Assembly (NCBI GenBank): GCA_934256705.1
Contig: CAKQPF010000010.1
Location: 1 to 64,000 of the forward strand
DNA: 64,000 nt
Reading direction: 5' to 3'
DNA from: an uncultured Prevotella sp.
GTDB taxonomy: Bacteria > Bacteroidota > Bacteroidia > Bacteroidales > Bacteroidaceae
Shown one piece after another: positions 34,584 through 42,740 of the stretch. Below the pieces are notes generated by a model. The model did not search any database. It was not told the DNA's origin and saw only the letters and a list, made by a program, of their open reading frames with translations. The position numbers and the translations under genes were made by a program. Each line of letters begins with the position of its first letter. Within the stretch, counting starts at the first letter, position 1.

Positions 34584-35879
34584 TTATTTCACTGTGATGA
34601 GGAAATAGTTTTTCTTACCGCGCTGTGCAAGGAGATACTTGCCGTCGATGAGGTCGTCAGCAGTGACAGGACGGTTCTGGTCGCTTACTTTCTCCTTGTT
34701 GAGCGATACGCCTCCGCCCTGTATCATCTTGCGGCATTCTGCCTTTGATGGGAATACTGCCGCTGCGGTGGTAAGCACTTCGATGATAGGCTGTCCGAGA
34801 ACGTCCTTGTCGATGGTGAATGTAGGCACGCCTTCGAACACGTCGAGGAATGTCTGCTCGTCGAGTTTCTCAAGTCCTTCCTTTGTGCTCTTGCCGAAGA
34901 GGATGCTTGAAGCCTCGACAGCCATGTCGTAGTCTTCCTGTGAATGCACCATTACTGTCACCTCCTGTGCAAGACGCTTCTGGAGGATACGGCGACCCGG
35001 ATCCTGCTTGTGCTCCTCTACGAGAGCGTCTATAACGTCCTTTTCGAGGGATGTGAATATCTTGATGTACTTCTCTGCGTCGTCATCGCTGACGTTGAGC
35101 CAGAACTGGAAGAACTTGTAAGGGGATGTGCGCTTGCGGTCGAGCCAGATGTTTCCGCTCTCGGTCTTGCCGAATTTCTTGCCGTCAGCCTTGGTGATGA
35201 GAGGGCAGGTGAGTGCGTATGCTTCCTGGTCATTGCCCAGTGTGCGGCGAATGAGTTCGGTACCTGTGGTCATGTTGCCCCACTGGTCGTTTCCGCCGAG
35301 CTGCATCTTGCATCCCTTGGTCTGGAAGAGGTGGAGGAAATCGTAGCCCTGAAGGAGCTGATATGTGAACTCTGTGAATGAGAGACCGTCGCGGGCTTCA
35401 CCGTTGAGACGCTTCTGCACGGAGTCTTTCGCCATCATGTAGTTGACGGTGATGTGCTTGCCTACGGTGCGTGCGAAGTCGAGGAATGTGAAATCCTTCA
35501 TCCAGTCGTAGTTGTTGACCATCTCTGCCGCATTAGGACCTTCGGCTTCGAAGTCGAGGAACTTGGCTACCTGCTGCTTGATGCACTCCTGGTTGTGGTA
35601 GAGAGTCTCGGCATCGAGGAGGTTACGCTCCTGTGATTTGCCTGAAGGGTCACCGATCATACCTGTGGCACCGCCGACAAGGATGATAGGCTTATGTCCG
35701 CAGCGCTGGAGATGACGGAGCATCATTATGCCGCAGAGGTGACCTATATGGAGAGAATCGGCGGTAGGGTCAGTGCCAAGGTAAGCAGTGACCATCTCTT
35801 TCTGAAGGAGTTCTTCAGCTCCTGGCATGATCTGTGCCAGCATACCGCGCCATTTCAGTTCTTCGATAAAGTTCTTCAT
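34584..35879 (-). CDS. tyrS: Tyrosyl-tRNA synthetase
   Basis: 431 residues, usual length for TyrS. Class I signature HIGH (44-47), KMSKS equivalent KFGKT (about 232-236), tyrosine-pocket stretch YQLLQGYDFLHLF, GGNDQWGNMTTG, and a C-terminal S4 RNA-binding domain (LTTAAAVFPSKAECRKMIQGGGVSLN). Charges tRNA-Tyr in the cytoplasm. It follows yidD by about 105 bases containing one dispersed hairpin, so it may be in the same transcript as DUF4271-hemD-rnpA-yidD. Confidence 0.98.
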   Translation of the reverse strand: MKNFIEELKWRGMLAQIMPGAEELLQKEMVTAYLGTDPTADSLHIGHLCGIMMLRHLQRCGHKPIILVGGATGMIGDPSGKSQERNLLDAETLYHNQECIKQQVAKFLDFEAEGPNAAEMVNNYDWMKDFTFLDFARTVGKHITVNYMMAKDSVQKRLNGEARDGLSFTEFTYQLLQGYDFLHLFQTKGCKMQLGGNDQWGNMTTGTELIRRTLGNDQEAYALTCPLITKADGKKFGKTESGNIWLDRKRTSPYKFFQFWLNVSDDDAEKYIKIFTSLEKDVIDALVEEHKQDPGRRILQKRLAQEVTVMVHSQEDYDMAVEASSILFGKSTKEGLEKLDEQTFLDVFEGVPTFTIDKDVLGQPIIEVLTTAAAVFPSKAECRKMIQGGGVSLNKEKVSDQNRPVTADDLIDGKYLLAQRGKKNYFLITVK

Positions 35880-35920
35880 TATCTTTGTTGTTTAGTTGTT
35901 TTATTGGTTATTGATGGGGA

Positions 35921-35955
35921 AAATCAGCCGGTAACGCGGCTGACACAGTGGCTGC
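35921..35955 (+). repeat. Dispersed hairpin (TCAGCC/GGCTGA stem)
   Basis: The stem differs in both arms from the commonest TTGCCC/GGGCAA form and stays paired. GGTAACGC loop and CACAGTGGCT tail are conserved. Confidence 0.8.
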
Positions 35956-35985
35956 CTTCTTCCTTTCTGCTGTATGGGGAAATGA

Positions 35986-36216
35986 TCAAGGGACCGGGTC
36001 GTAGCCGCTTCCGCCCCAGGGATGGCACCTCAGCAGCCTTTTCGTGCCGAGCCACAGCCCTTTCAGCGGTCCGTATTTCACGATAGCCTGACGCATATAC
36101 TCCGAGCAGGTGGGGGTATAGCGGCATGAAGGCGGGGTGAAAGGACTGATGCAGTGCTGGTAGATCCAGATGGGAGCCAGCAGAATGCGTACCAATATCC
36201 TTGTCAGCACCTTCAT
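35986..36216 (-). CDS. yidD: Membrane protein insertion efficiency factor YidD
   Basis: 76 residues starting at MKVLTRIL, the usual size for YidD; the longer frame through rnpA is discarded. An N-terminal amphipathic/hydrophobic helix (LVRILLAPIWIYQHCISPF), then the signature CRYTPTCSEYMRQAI and RCHPWGGSGYDPVP. YidD assists YidC in membrane protein insertion at the inner membrane. Its ATG overlaps the rnpA stop by four bases (ATGA), the classical rnpA-yidD coupling. Confidence 0.95.
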   Translation of the reverse strand: MKVLTRILVRILLAPIWIYQHCISPFTPPSCRYTPTCSEYMRQAIVKYGPLKGLWLGTKRLLRCHPWGGSGYDPVP

Positions 36217-36647
36217 CTTGCGGCGTTTTTGAGTGATTTCTCGTGCATTCTCTGTAGGAGATTGATGACTTTCCGCTCCACTTCGTCCGAGTCGTGATGC
36301 TTTCTGTCGAGCCAGATGAAAGCGAGAGCGAGGCATTTTCCTTCCGGAACGGCATAGAGGTCGCGGTGCTTCCTGTATGCTTCCCTTACCTGCCGCTTCA
36401 CCCTGTTGCGGTCCACAGCGTGCTTGAAGCATCGCTTCGGCACTGATATGAGTATCTGTGCGTCGCTTCTCTTTCCTGCCAGACCAGTCACCTGTAGGGC
36501 TTCGTCGTCATCGTCGAGCACGAGATAGACGAGCCTAAGCGGATAAGCCGACATCGACTTGCTTCCGCTTCCGGCAAAGAGACGGTCGATAAGTTTGTGG
36601 CTTATGAGCTTCTCTGACTTGGGAAAAGAGAAAGGTCTGCTCTTCAT
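36213..36647 (-). CDS. rnpA: Ribonuclease P protein component
   Basis: 144 residues. Small basic protein that binds RNase P RNA and helps cleave 5' leaders from tRNA precursors. The RNR signature is present as KHAVDRNRVKRQVREAYRKH, with the typical beginning FSFPKSEKLISHKLIDRLFA. A little longer than the 115-130 residues of most, with an insert (DDDDEALQVTGL) usual in Bacteroidetes. Overlaps yidD by four bases. It is not next to rpmH, a known Bacteroidetes arrangement. Confidence 0.95.
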   Translation of the reverse strand: MKSRPFSFPKSEKLISHKLIDRLFAGSGSKSMSAYPLRLVYLVLDDDDEALQVTGLAGKRSDAQILISVPKRCFKHAVDRNRVKRQVREAYRKHRDLYAVPEGKCLALAFIWLDRKHHDSDEVERKVINLLQRMHEKSLKNAAR

Positions 36648-36689
36648 ATTCGGTTTTTAGGGTTGTTGCGCTGATGTGCCGTATTGCGT

Positions 36690-36730
36690 AAAGCCCCGCC
36701 TTTGGTATGGAATCCTGGGGTGGGGGCTTT
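36690..36730 (-). terminator. Hairpin between hemD and rnpA
   Basis: AAAGCCCCGCC (36690-36700) pairs with GGTGGGGGCTTT (ending 36730), with one mismatch. No long T-run follows on the minus strand, so it may attenuate and not fully stop transcription into rnpA. Confidence 0.55.
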
Positions 36731-36746
36731 GCTTCAGGCGAGTGCT

Positions 36747-37496
36747 TTACTCTTCGTTGTCGATGAGATAGCGTCGCAGTGCGCTCGGCATTGACGGATA
36801 TTTCTCAGTAGGGGCTTCGAGGTCGAGGTTCAATCCCATCTCCTTCACTGTCTTTGCAGTGGCAGGTCCGAAGGCGGCAATCTTCACTTCGCCTGCTTTC
36901 ATGTCAGGGAAATTCTCCTTGAGGGCCTTGAGTCCGGATGGAGAGAAGAATACGAGCATATCGTAATCGAATGCTTTGATTTCCTCATCAGTGAAGTTAT
37001 TGCTTACCGTGCGGTACATGCAGCACTCCTTATGGTTGAGTCCCTTGGAGTCGAGCAGCTTTGTGACGTTGTCATTAGCCACGTCGCTCAGCGGAACGAG
37101 ATATTTCTCGGTCTTGTGCTTCACCATGGAAGGCACGAGGTCGTCAATCTTGCCTGATGTTCCGAAGAACACCTTGCGCTTGCGGTACTGTACGTATTTC
37201 TGGATATAGAGTGAGATAGTTTCAGTCACACAGAAATACTTGAGGTCTTCAGGGATAGTGACGCGCATCTCTTTCGCAAGCGTGAAGAAGTTGTCGATGG
37301 CGTGACGTGATGTGAATACGATGGCGGTATAGTCAGCGATGTTCACCCTTTGTGCTCTGAACTCGCGTGCAGAGAGACCTTCTACCTTGATGAACGGACG
37401 AAAGACCAGTTCCACACCGAAGTCATTGGCAATGTCATAGTATGGTGATTTTTCACTTGCCGGCTTTGGTTGTGATATCAGAATCTTCTTAATCAT
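36747..37496 (-). CDS. hemD: Uroporphyrinogen-III synthase
   Basis: 249 residues, family length. HemD-like two-lobed fold: ILISQPKPASEKSPYYDIAND, YTAIVFTSRHAIDNFF, and the second-lobe FFSPSGLKALKENFPD and KIAAFGPATAKTVKEMGLNLDLEAPTEKYPSM. It closes and inverts hydroxymethylbilane to uroporphyrinogen III in tetrapyrrole synthesis. The family is poorly conserved, but the neighbour DUF4271 is the usual one in Bacteroidetes, which supports the call. Confidence 0.9.
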   Translation of the reverse strand: MIKKILISQPKPASEKSPYYDIANDFGVELVFRPFIKVEGLSAREFRAQRVNIADYTAIVFTSRHAIDNFFTLAKEMRVTIPEDLKYFCVTETISLYIQKYVQYRKRKVFFGTSGKIDDLVPSMVKHKTEKYLVPLSDVANDNVTKLLDSKGLNHKECCMYRTVSNNFTDEEIKAFDYDMLVFFSPSGLKALKENFPDMKAGEVKIAAFGPATAKTVKEMGLNLDLEAPTEKYPSMPSALRRYLIDNEE

Positions 37497-37522
37497 CTCT
37501 TAATTTCTTTGTCAAATATTTA

Positions 37523-38563
37523 TTAATATGTTACCTTCAATAAGTTACCTACGAGCATCAAACTGCCCCACAAAATAGCGAGGGGTACTAATTCAAGGGT
37601 GCAAAAGTACAAAAAAATCTGCAAAAAACGCCCCTTTTCTTGGAAAAAGATGCGATAAGCCTTGTAAAAGGACAATATTTTGGCAAAAAGCACTATTGCA
37701 ATGGCATAAATCACCAGCGAACTGGTGGTCAGACCGAAATAGGTGTAGAGCAGCAGAGCGGGCAAAAGTACAATTCCTTCCATGGCTGTGATAAACAGTT
37801 TCGACACTGCCGCCTGGCTGTTCTGGTGTGCGTCGAAGAAAGTCCAGTTGACCCATTTGCGCAATCCCGCCGATATGAGGAAATAGGAGCACATGATGGC
37901 GAAGTAAATGCCGAGCAGTGAGTAGTTTGACACCACGTAAGTCTCGCCTATTGCCTCAAGGGAATAGTTGTGGAAGACGAGCGTCAGCAGCACTCCGGCC
38001 TGCAGACATAGGAAGAACTGATAGTTGACCTCGTTGATGGTTTCCTTTACTTCCACCGAATCTCTGCGTTCCTGATAGAGGAAATTCTTGGCCTGCGTGG
38101 TGATGAAGCGCAGTGACCGCGAGACGGTCAGTATGGTGATGACGAGCAGCATGAGGAGGAGTCCTGTGACGAAGTCATCGTTTGACGCCCTGTAAGGCAG
38201 TGGATTGCCTGCCATTCCCATTCTTCCGCCGTTGAGTTCGGGGTGGAAGAGCGAGTCAGTCTTGAAGAATGTTTCGCGGTAATACTGCGGCAATGACACG
38301 TCGCTTGCACGCTTTCCTAAGGGCTGTCCCGGCAGTCTGAGCGTGTCGGGGCGTGAGGAATAGCGTATCTCTGCTGGCTGGAAAGCCGCCTGTATGGCAG
38401 AGTCCTGCTGTGCTGGCGTGGCATCTTTGGGCAGAGTACGGAGCACCTGATACGGATGGAGCTTCTTTCCATACGCATTGCTGTTCTGCATGAGCATCTC
38501 GCTTTCCTCGATGAATGTCTCCTGCTGCTGTATTTCTGTATGTATGCTGTCGTTTCTCTGCAT
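37523..38563 (-). CDS. DUF4271 membrane protein
   Basis: 346 residues from the ATG at 38563; further upstream the frame runs through 8-bp repeats and encodes an artificial NKPTTHNRRPTT stretch. The N-terminal ~140 residues are soluble and Gln-rich. Then about six to seven membrane helices (VTGLLLMLLVITILTVSRSL, FFLCLQAGVLLTLVFHNYS, LVIYAIAIVLFAKILSFY, LVPLAILWGSLMLVGNLL). Its function is unknown. It sits 26 bases before hemD, a pairing typical of Bacteroidetes, so a role near tetrapyrrole metabolism or the envelope is possible. Confidence 0.85.
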   Translation of the reverse strand: MQRNDSIHTEIQQQETFIEESEMLMQNSNAYGKKLHPYQVLRTLPKDATPAQQDSAIQAAFQPAEIRYSSRPDTLRLPGQPLGKRASDVSLPQYYRETFFKTDSLFHPELNGGRMGMAGNPLPYRASNDDFVTGLLLMLLVITILTVSRSLRFITTQAKNFLYQERRDSVEVKETINEVNYQFFLCLQAGVLLTLVFHNYSLEAIGETYVVSNYSLLGIYFAIMCSYFLISAGLRKWVNWTFFDAHQNSQAAVSKLFITAMEGIVLLPALLLYTYFGLTTSSLVIYAIAIVLFAKILSFYKAYRIFFQEKGRFLQIFLYFCTLELVPLAILWGSLMLVGNLLKVTY

Positions 38564-38575
38564 AGGTTTGAAAAA

Positions 38576-38750
38576 AGTTTTGGTTGTTGGTCGTCGGTTG
38601 TGGGTTGTCGGTTTGTTTGTGACAGACTGCTGGTTACAGGTCCGGATGTCCATGCTACCGGAAAAAGTAGCTTAGAAACACCCTGCAACCGACAACCATC
38701 AGTCGATGACTAACAAACCGACAACCGACAACCAACAACCGACAACCAAA
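38576..38750. repeat. Inverted 8-bp arrays (GGTTGTCG type)
   Basis: The left arm (38580-38617) reads GGTTGTTGGTCGTCGGTTGT and onward. The right arm (38711-38748) is its near-perfect inverse (AACAAACCGACAACCGACAA and onward). About 37 bp can pair around a ~90-base loop. It lies between metK and DUF4271 and would be transcribed from metK. Confidence 0.75.
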
Positions 38751-38759
38751 AAGGACTTA

Positions 38760-40088
38760 TTAGAGACCGAAGGCTTCCTTGATGCGGTCCACCTGGTCGA
38801 GCTTCTCCCAGGTGAAGAGTTCCACTTCGATTTCCTTTGTCTCGTGGTAGAGGGAGGTGAATGTCTTCTTTACAATCTCATTCTTTCTGCCCATGTGGCC
38901 GTAAGCGGCTGTCTCGAGATACATAGGCTGACGGAGGTTCAACTGGCGCTCGATGGCCTTTGGACGGAGGTCAAAGAGAGTGGCAATCTTGGCTGCTATC
39001 TCGCTGTCCTTCATGTTGACGTGTGAACGTCCGTATGTGTTGACATAGATGCTGACAGGCTTAGCCACACCGATGGCATAGGCGAGCTGCACGAGCATCT
39101 CGTCAGCTACGCCGGCAGCCACCATGTTCTTGGCGATATAGCGTGCCGCGTAAGCTGCGCTGCGGTCCACCTTGGACGAGTCCTTGCCTGAGAATGCGCC
39201 ACCGCCGTGGGCTCCCTTGCCGCCATAGGTGTCAACGATGATCTTACGGCCTGTGAGACCGGTGTCGCCATGAGGACCTCCGATGACGAACTTGCCGGTA
39301 GGATTGACGTAGATCTTCATGTCGTCATTGAACAATGCCAGCACTTTCTCGGAGTGGATCTGGGCTTTCACGCGAGGGATGAGGATGTTGATGACGTCCT
39401 CACGGATGCGCTGAAGCATCAGTTGGTCAGCATCTTCCTGCGTGGTGATGCTTGGCACGCCCGGCTTGATGAAGTCGTCATGCTGTGTGGAGACCACTAT
39501 GGTGTCGATGCGCTGTGGCACGCCCTCGTCGCTGTATTCCACTGTCACCTGTGACTTGGAGTCAGGACGGAGATAGTGCATTTCCTTGCCTTCCTTTCTG
39601 ATGTCTGCGAGGGTCTTGACGAGGAGGTGGGAGAGGTCGAGGCTCACCGGCATATAGTTCTCGGTCTCGTCAGATGCGTAACCGAACATCATGCCCTGGT
39701 CGCCGGCTCCCTGATTGTCCTCAGCCTCCTGACGCTCTGCTTCGGAGAGGCCTTCTTTCTTGCTGCGGTCCACACCCATGTTGATGTCGCCGCTCTGTTC
39801 GTGGATGGCTGTGAGAATACCGCAGGAATTGCCGTCAAACTGGTATTCAGACTTTGTGTAGCCGATGTTGTTGATGGTACGGCGGGTGATGGCCTGGAGG
39901 TCGATGTACTCCTGTGAGGTCACCTCACCCATGATGACTACCTGTCCGGTAGTGCAGAATGACTCGATGGCGCAGCGTGATTTCTCGTCGTAAGCGAGGA
40001 ACTGGTCGAGCAATGCGTCACTGATCTGATCCGCCACCTTGTCTGGATGGCCCTCAGAAACTGATTCGGATGAAAATAGATATGACAT
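38760..40088 (-). CDS. metK: S-adenosylmethionine synthetase
   Basis: 442 residues from MSYLFSSESVSEGHPDK; the upstream ATG at 40160 lies in the leader. Makes S-adenosylmethionine from methionine and ATP. Signature GHPDKVADQISDA, GAGDQGMMFGYA, and GGGAFSGKDSSKVDRSAAYAAR. Longer than the ~385 of E. coli because of insertions in the middle (RKEGKEMHYLRPD, TQHDDFIKPGVPSITTQEDA), usual in Bacteroidetes. A strong promoter and a ~125-base leader precede it. Confidence 0.98.
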   Translation of the reverse strand: MSYLFSSESVSEGHPDKVADQISDALLDQFLAYDEKSRCAIESFCTTGQVVIMGEVTSQEYIDLQAITRRTINNIGYTKSEYQFDGNSCGILTAIHEQSGDINMGVDRSKKEGLSEAERQEAEDNQGAGDQGMMFGYASDETENYMPVSLDLSHLLVKTLADIRKEGKEMHYLRPDSKSQVTVEYSDEGVPQRIDTIVVSTQHDDFIKPGVPSITTQEDADQLMLQRIREDVINILIPRVKAQIHSEKVLALFNDDMKIYVNPTGKFVIGGPHGDTGLTGRKIIVDTYGGKGAHGGGAFSGKDSSKVDRSAAYAARYIAKNMVAAGVADEMLVQLAYAIGVAKPVSIYVNTYGRSHVNMKDSEIAAKIATLFDLRPKAIERQLNLRQPMYLETAAYGHMGRKNEIVKKTFTSLYHETKEIEVELFTWEKLDQVDRIKEAFGL

Positions 40089-40221
40089 AATAAATAATGT
40101 GTTGCGGATGTGACTGACAACGCCTGGTCTGACGGTACTGCGGACACCGTCAATCGTCATCGCGACATACCTGTTGTTATTTGGTTGGGGCAGAAAGGTG
40201 CCCCGTGGAAAAATGCGGATG

Positions 40222-40252
40222 CAAAATTACTACAAAAAGTGCAGACTGCAAA
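40222..40252 (-). promoter_or_regulatory. metK promoter and leader
   Basis: Minus strand TTTG (40252-40249), 19 bases, TAATTTTG (40229-40222). The leader 40215-40089 contains two hairpins: GGGGCA/TGCCCC (40185-40204) and GACGGT/ACCGTC (40131-40151). I cannot match it to a known SAM riboswitch class. Confidence 0.75.
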
Positions 40253-40300
40253 ATCTTTTGCGCTTTTTCGGTGACAATCACCTGTTTCCGTGATGTATGT

Positions 40301-41137
40301 TTATCGTCTGTCCTGCTGGATAGGCGGCTTCGGGATGAAGAAATCGCTGTCGTTGAGGAATCTCTTCTCGACGTTGAGCTGGATGGAGAACGAAGGTGAG
40401 AAGGAGTAGCGGATGGCAGCTCCTATCTTGTCGCCCATGTCGTGGATGTCCTGCAGGAGGCATGGCATGGGCTGGTTGCGCCGCAATGACTTCTGCCCGT
40501 AGAGGTATCCGCTCCAGTGGTCGTCAAACTGGTAGCCCAACACTGCTGTCAGTCCGGCCTCGCGGAATGTGTCGTGCGCCCAGGTGGCGTTGCTCAGATA
40601 GCCTCCTGCCGCTATGCTCAGGCGGTCGGTGATGGGTTTGGCATAGAGCATTGCCACATTCTGCCCGAATCCGGCTCCGCTCCATGTGCCTCCGCTGCCG
40701 AAGGTGGAGAATACGGACAGACCCAATGAGACATTGAGACCCTCGTGGAGGTTCCACATCCCGAAGCCTCCCCACATGGGATGGTACCATCCGCCGAGCC
40801 CGTAAGGATGGCTCAGCGAAGGCATCTTGCCCTGGTCGGTGAGCGCAGGGAGCGTCAGCGGTTTGGCGGACGGCTCTATGGTTTGGGCTGGAGACTGTGC
40901 TGTGGCGGTCAATGGCTCGCCGGCATTGGTCTGGAGGTCGTTCGCCTTGGACTGAAGGTCGTTCGCCTTTGACTTCCGGGCGTGGTATTGCTGTATGGGA
41001 GCGTCGCTTTCACCTGCATTTTTCTGCACGGCAACGCTGTCATTACGCGGTATGATGGTGATGATGTCTTCGCTTTGCGCCGCTGTCGGGAGGCAGAGGG
41101 CGAAGAGGGATGCTATGATTGTGAATATTGTCTTCAT
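40301..41137 (-). CDS. Putative outer-membrane beta-barrel protein
   Basis: 278 residues from the ATG at 41137, which gives a signal peptide (MKTIFTIIASLFALCLPTAAQ). Residues ~50-75 contain a perfect 7-residue tandem duplication (SKANDLQ SKANDLQ), part of a charged spacer. The rest alternates aromatic and polar residues as in small barrels (EGLNVSLGLSVFSTFGSGG, LSIAAGGYLSNATW, IRYSFSPSFSIQLNVEKRF). No family recognised. Single gene downstream of the divergently placed repeats; function unknown. Confidence 0.65.
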   Translation of the reverse strand: MKTIFTIIASLFALCLPTAAQSEDIITIIPRNDSVAVQKNAGESDAPIQQYHARKSKANDLQSKANDLQTNAGEPLTATAQSPAQTIEPSAKPLTLPALTDQGKMPSLSHPYGLGGWYHPMWGGFGMWNLHEGLNVSLGLSVFSTFGSGGTWSGAGFGQNVAMLYAKPITDRLSIAAGGYLSNATWAHDTFREAGLTAVLGYQFDDHWSGYLYGQKSLRRNQPMPCLLQDIHDMGDKIGAAIRYSFSPSFSIQLNVEKRFLNDSDFFIPKPPIQQDRR

Positions 41138-41239
41138 GCTGGTATGGTGACTGATGTCGGGGGAAAAGTGCTCGATTTTCCCGTATTTGGGGTATGGGCG
41201 AAAATGTCTTTGTAACCGTCTGGTTGTCAATAGGATGCA

Positions 41240-41335
41240 ATAGCTATGCTTTTAGGGTGTAAAAGCATAGTTATTAGGGCGTAAAAGCTATGCTATTGGG
41301 GTGTAAAAGCTATGCTATTGCGATGCGAAAGCTTT
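41240..41335. repeat. 22-bp tandem motif, four copies (second site)
   Basis: GTAAAAGCTATGCTATTGGG-type units, 22 bp apart, ending in TATTGCGATGCG, as at 6768-6866 (there TATTGCAATGCG). One unit is altered to AAAGCATAGTTATTAGG. Confidence 0.75.
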
Positions 41336-41340
41336 TTTAA

Positions 41341-41560
41341 ATGAAGAATGAAGAGTGAAGAATGAAGAATGGGAGTTACTTTTTCTTATTTAGTGAAAAG
41401 TGAAGAGTGAAAAGTGAAGAGTGAAAAATCGCGCTGACGCACTGGGAAGGCTTGCAATCAACAAGACAACAAGACAACTAAACAACCAGACAACATCATC
41501 TTTAGTGAAAAGTGAAGAGTGAAGAGTGAAGATTGAAAAATCGCGCTGATGCGGTTGCGA
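41341..41560 (+). repeat. Composite heptamer element and second partial copy
   Basis: 41341-41440: GAAGAAT heptamers, spacer GGGAGTTAC, AGTGAAA heptamers, box ATCGCGCTGACGC. 41455-41495: CAAGACAACAAGACAACTAA type units. 41502-41560: a second heptamer run followed by ATCGCGCTGATGCGGTTG. No gene. Confidence 0.8.
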
Positions 41561-41589
41561 TGCCTTGTTGGGGGATTGTCGCAAGAGAA

Positions 41590-41665
41590 CGAAGGTAATC
41601 TCCTGTTCCCTATCTCCTATTCCCTATTCCCTTATATCCGCCGGTGACGCGGCGGACACGGTGGT
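41590..41665 (+). repeat. CCTATTC heptamers joined to a dispersed hairpin
   Basis: 7-bp CCTATCT/CCTATTC units (41600-41630) lead directly into TATATCCGCC-GGTGACGC-GGCGGA and CACGGTGG (41633-41665). This is the same order as at 6281-6350 and 14787-14862 (those on the minus strand). It lies just past the stop of the O-methyltransferase gene. Confidence 0.8.
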
Positions 41666-41672
41666 TCTTCCT

Positions 41673-42362
41673 TCATTTCTTGCGGATGATGGTCAGACCG
41701 TCGCGGAGGGGGATGATGACTTTTTCCACCCTGTCGTCCTCGGCAATGATGTCGTTGAAGCGGCGGATGCCTTGCGTCTGGTGGTCGCGGTCGTAGTCGG
41801 GGTCGATTACATGACCGTCCCAGAGGGTGTTGTCGGCAAGGATTATCGCTCCTTCCGACATTATCGGGAGCAGCATCTCGTAGGTCTCGGCGTATGTCCG
41901 CTTGTCTCCGTCGAGGAAAGCGAGGTCGAATAGGATGCCTTTCTCCCTGGCTATGCGCGGTGCTTCGGTGGCTGCGTCGCCTATGATGAAACTGATCTTG
42001 TCGGCATAAGGTGAGCCTTCCAGCCACGGACGGGTGAAATCTTCTTGCTCATCGTTAATCTCGAAGGTGTAGAGATGCCCGCCGTCGTCAAGTCCTTCCG
42101 CCAGACAGAGGGCAGAATAGCCGGAGAATGTGCCCACCTCGATGATGTTCTTCGGGCGCTGCATCTTGACGAGCATCTTGAGGAGTCTGCCCTGCAGGTG
42201 TCCGCTTGCCATGCGTCCGTGGAGCAGGCGCACGTTGGTGTCGCGGTAGAGGCGGTAGAGATAGTCCGGCTCAGCGTCGGAATGGCGGCGCACATAGTCG
42301 TCGAGTGCCGCTTCGCCGTATAGCGTGGTGTGGGTAGGGTCCTGTGTCTTTGATTTTGCCAT
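41673..42362 (-). CDS. Class I SAM-dependent O-methyltransferase
   Basis: 229 residues, usual for the catechol/caffeoyl-CoA O-methyltransferase-like family (methyltransferase_3). SAM-binding motif NIIEVGTFSGYSALCLAEGL, acidic residue after strand 2 (LYTFEINDEQ), FDLAFLDGDKRTYAETYEMLLP, and the metal/substrate loop GAIILADNTLWDGHVIDP. Cytoplasmic. The acceptor is unknown; these are widespread single genes in Bacteroidetes. No operon partner. Confidence 0.9.
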   Translation of the reverse strand: MAKSKTQDPTHTTLYGEAALDDYVRRHSDAEPDYLYRLYRDTNVRLLHGRMASGHLQGRLLKMLVKMQRPKNIIEVGTFSGYSALCLAEGLDDGGHLYTFEINDEQEDFTRPWLEGSPYADKISFIIGDAATEAPRIAREKGILFDLAFLDGDKRTYAETYEMLLPIMSEGAIILADNTLWDGHVIDPDYDRDHQTQGIRRFNDIIAEDDRVEKVIIPLRDGLTIIRKK

Positions 42363-42740
42363 CTTGGGTTTTGTTGTTCAGGGGGGCTCTATAAATTGGC
42401 TTTGTTATATTTCGAGGCTATTTTCTATGTCAAAGTATAAGTGAGCGAAGGAGTTATGCGGTGCATAACGACAGAATGAACTTGCGCTCTGAACTGAAAA
42501 AAGTCCGAAAGATAACAAAACGTCATTCTTCAAATTTGATTTTATATAACTGTAGATTTGACGAGTTTGTTCTACATTCTTCTTTGTTCATATGCCGATT
42601 GACAGGAATATTAGTTCTACCGTGGTCAAACTTTCAATCTCTTTGTCAAACGCTTAGCGTTGAGGAAATTCCTCAGCACAAAAACCGTTTAAATTCATCC
42701 GTTCCATACTTGAATATTTTTAAGGGTTTATAAAAAATGT
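42363..42740. other. AT-rich gene-free stretch
   Basis: About 380 bases, visibly more AT-rich than the flanks. It contains no convincing gene, repeat or promoter; a GCGGTGCATAAC segment near 42458 and TTGAGGAAATTCCTCAGC (GAGGAAATTCCTC palindrome, 42661-42673) are the only noticeable structures. Confidence 0.5.

Noticed and set aside
38564..38653. N-terminal extension of the DUF4271 protein
   Set aside because: The extension encodes Pro/Thr/Asn repeats produced by reading through the GGTTGTCG array; the ATG at 38563 fits better.
40089..40160. N-terminal extension of MetK
   Set aside because: MetK proteins start just before SSESVSEGHPDK; the upstream codons belong to the leader hairpin region.
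42461..42733. Possible 90-residue gene in the AT-rich patch
   Set aside because: No start signal, no family resemblance, and the composition follows the AT-rich DNA.
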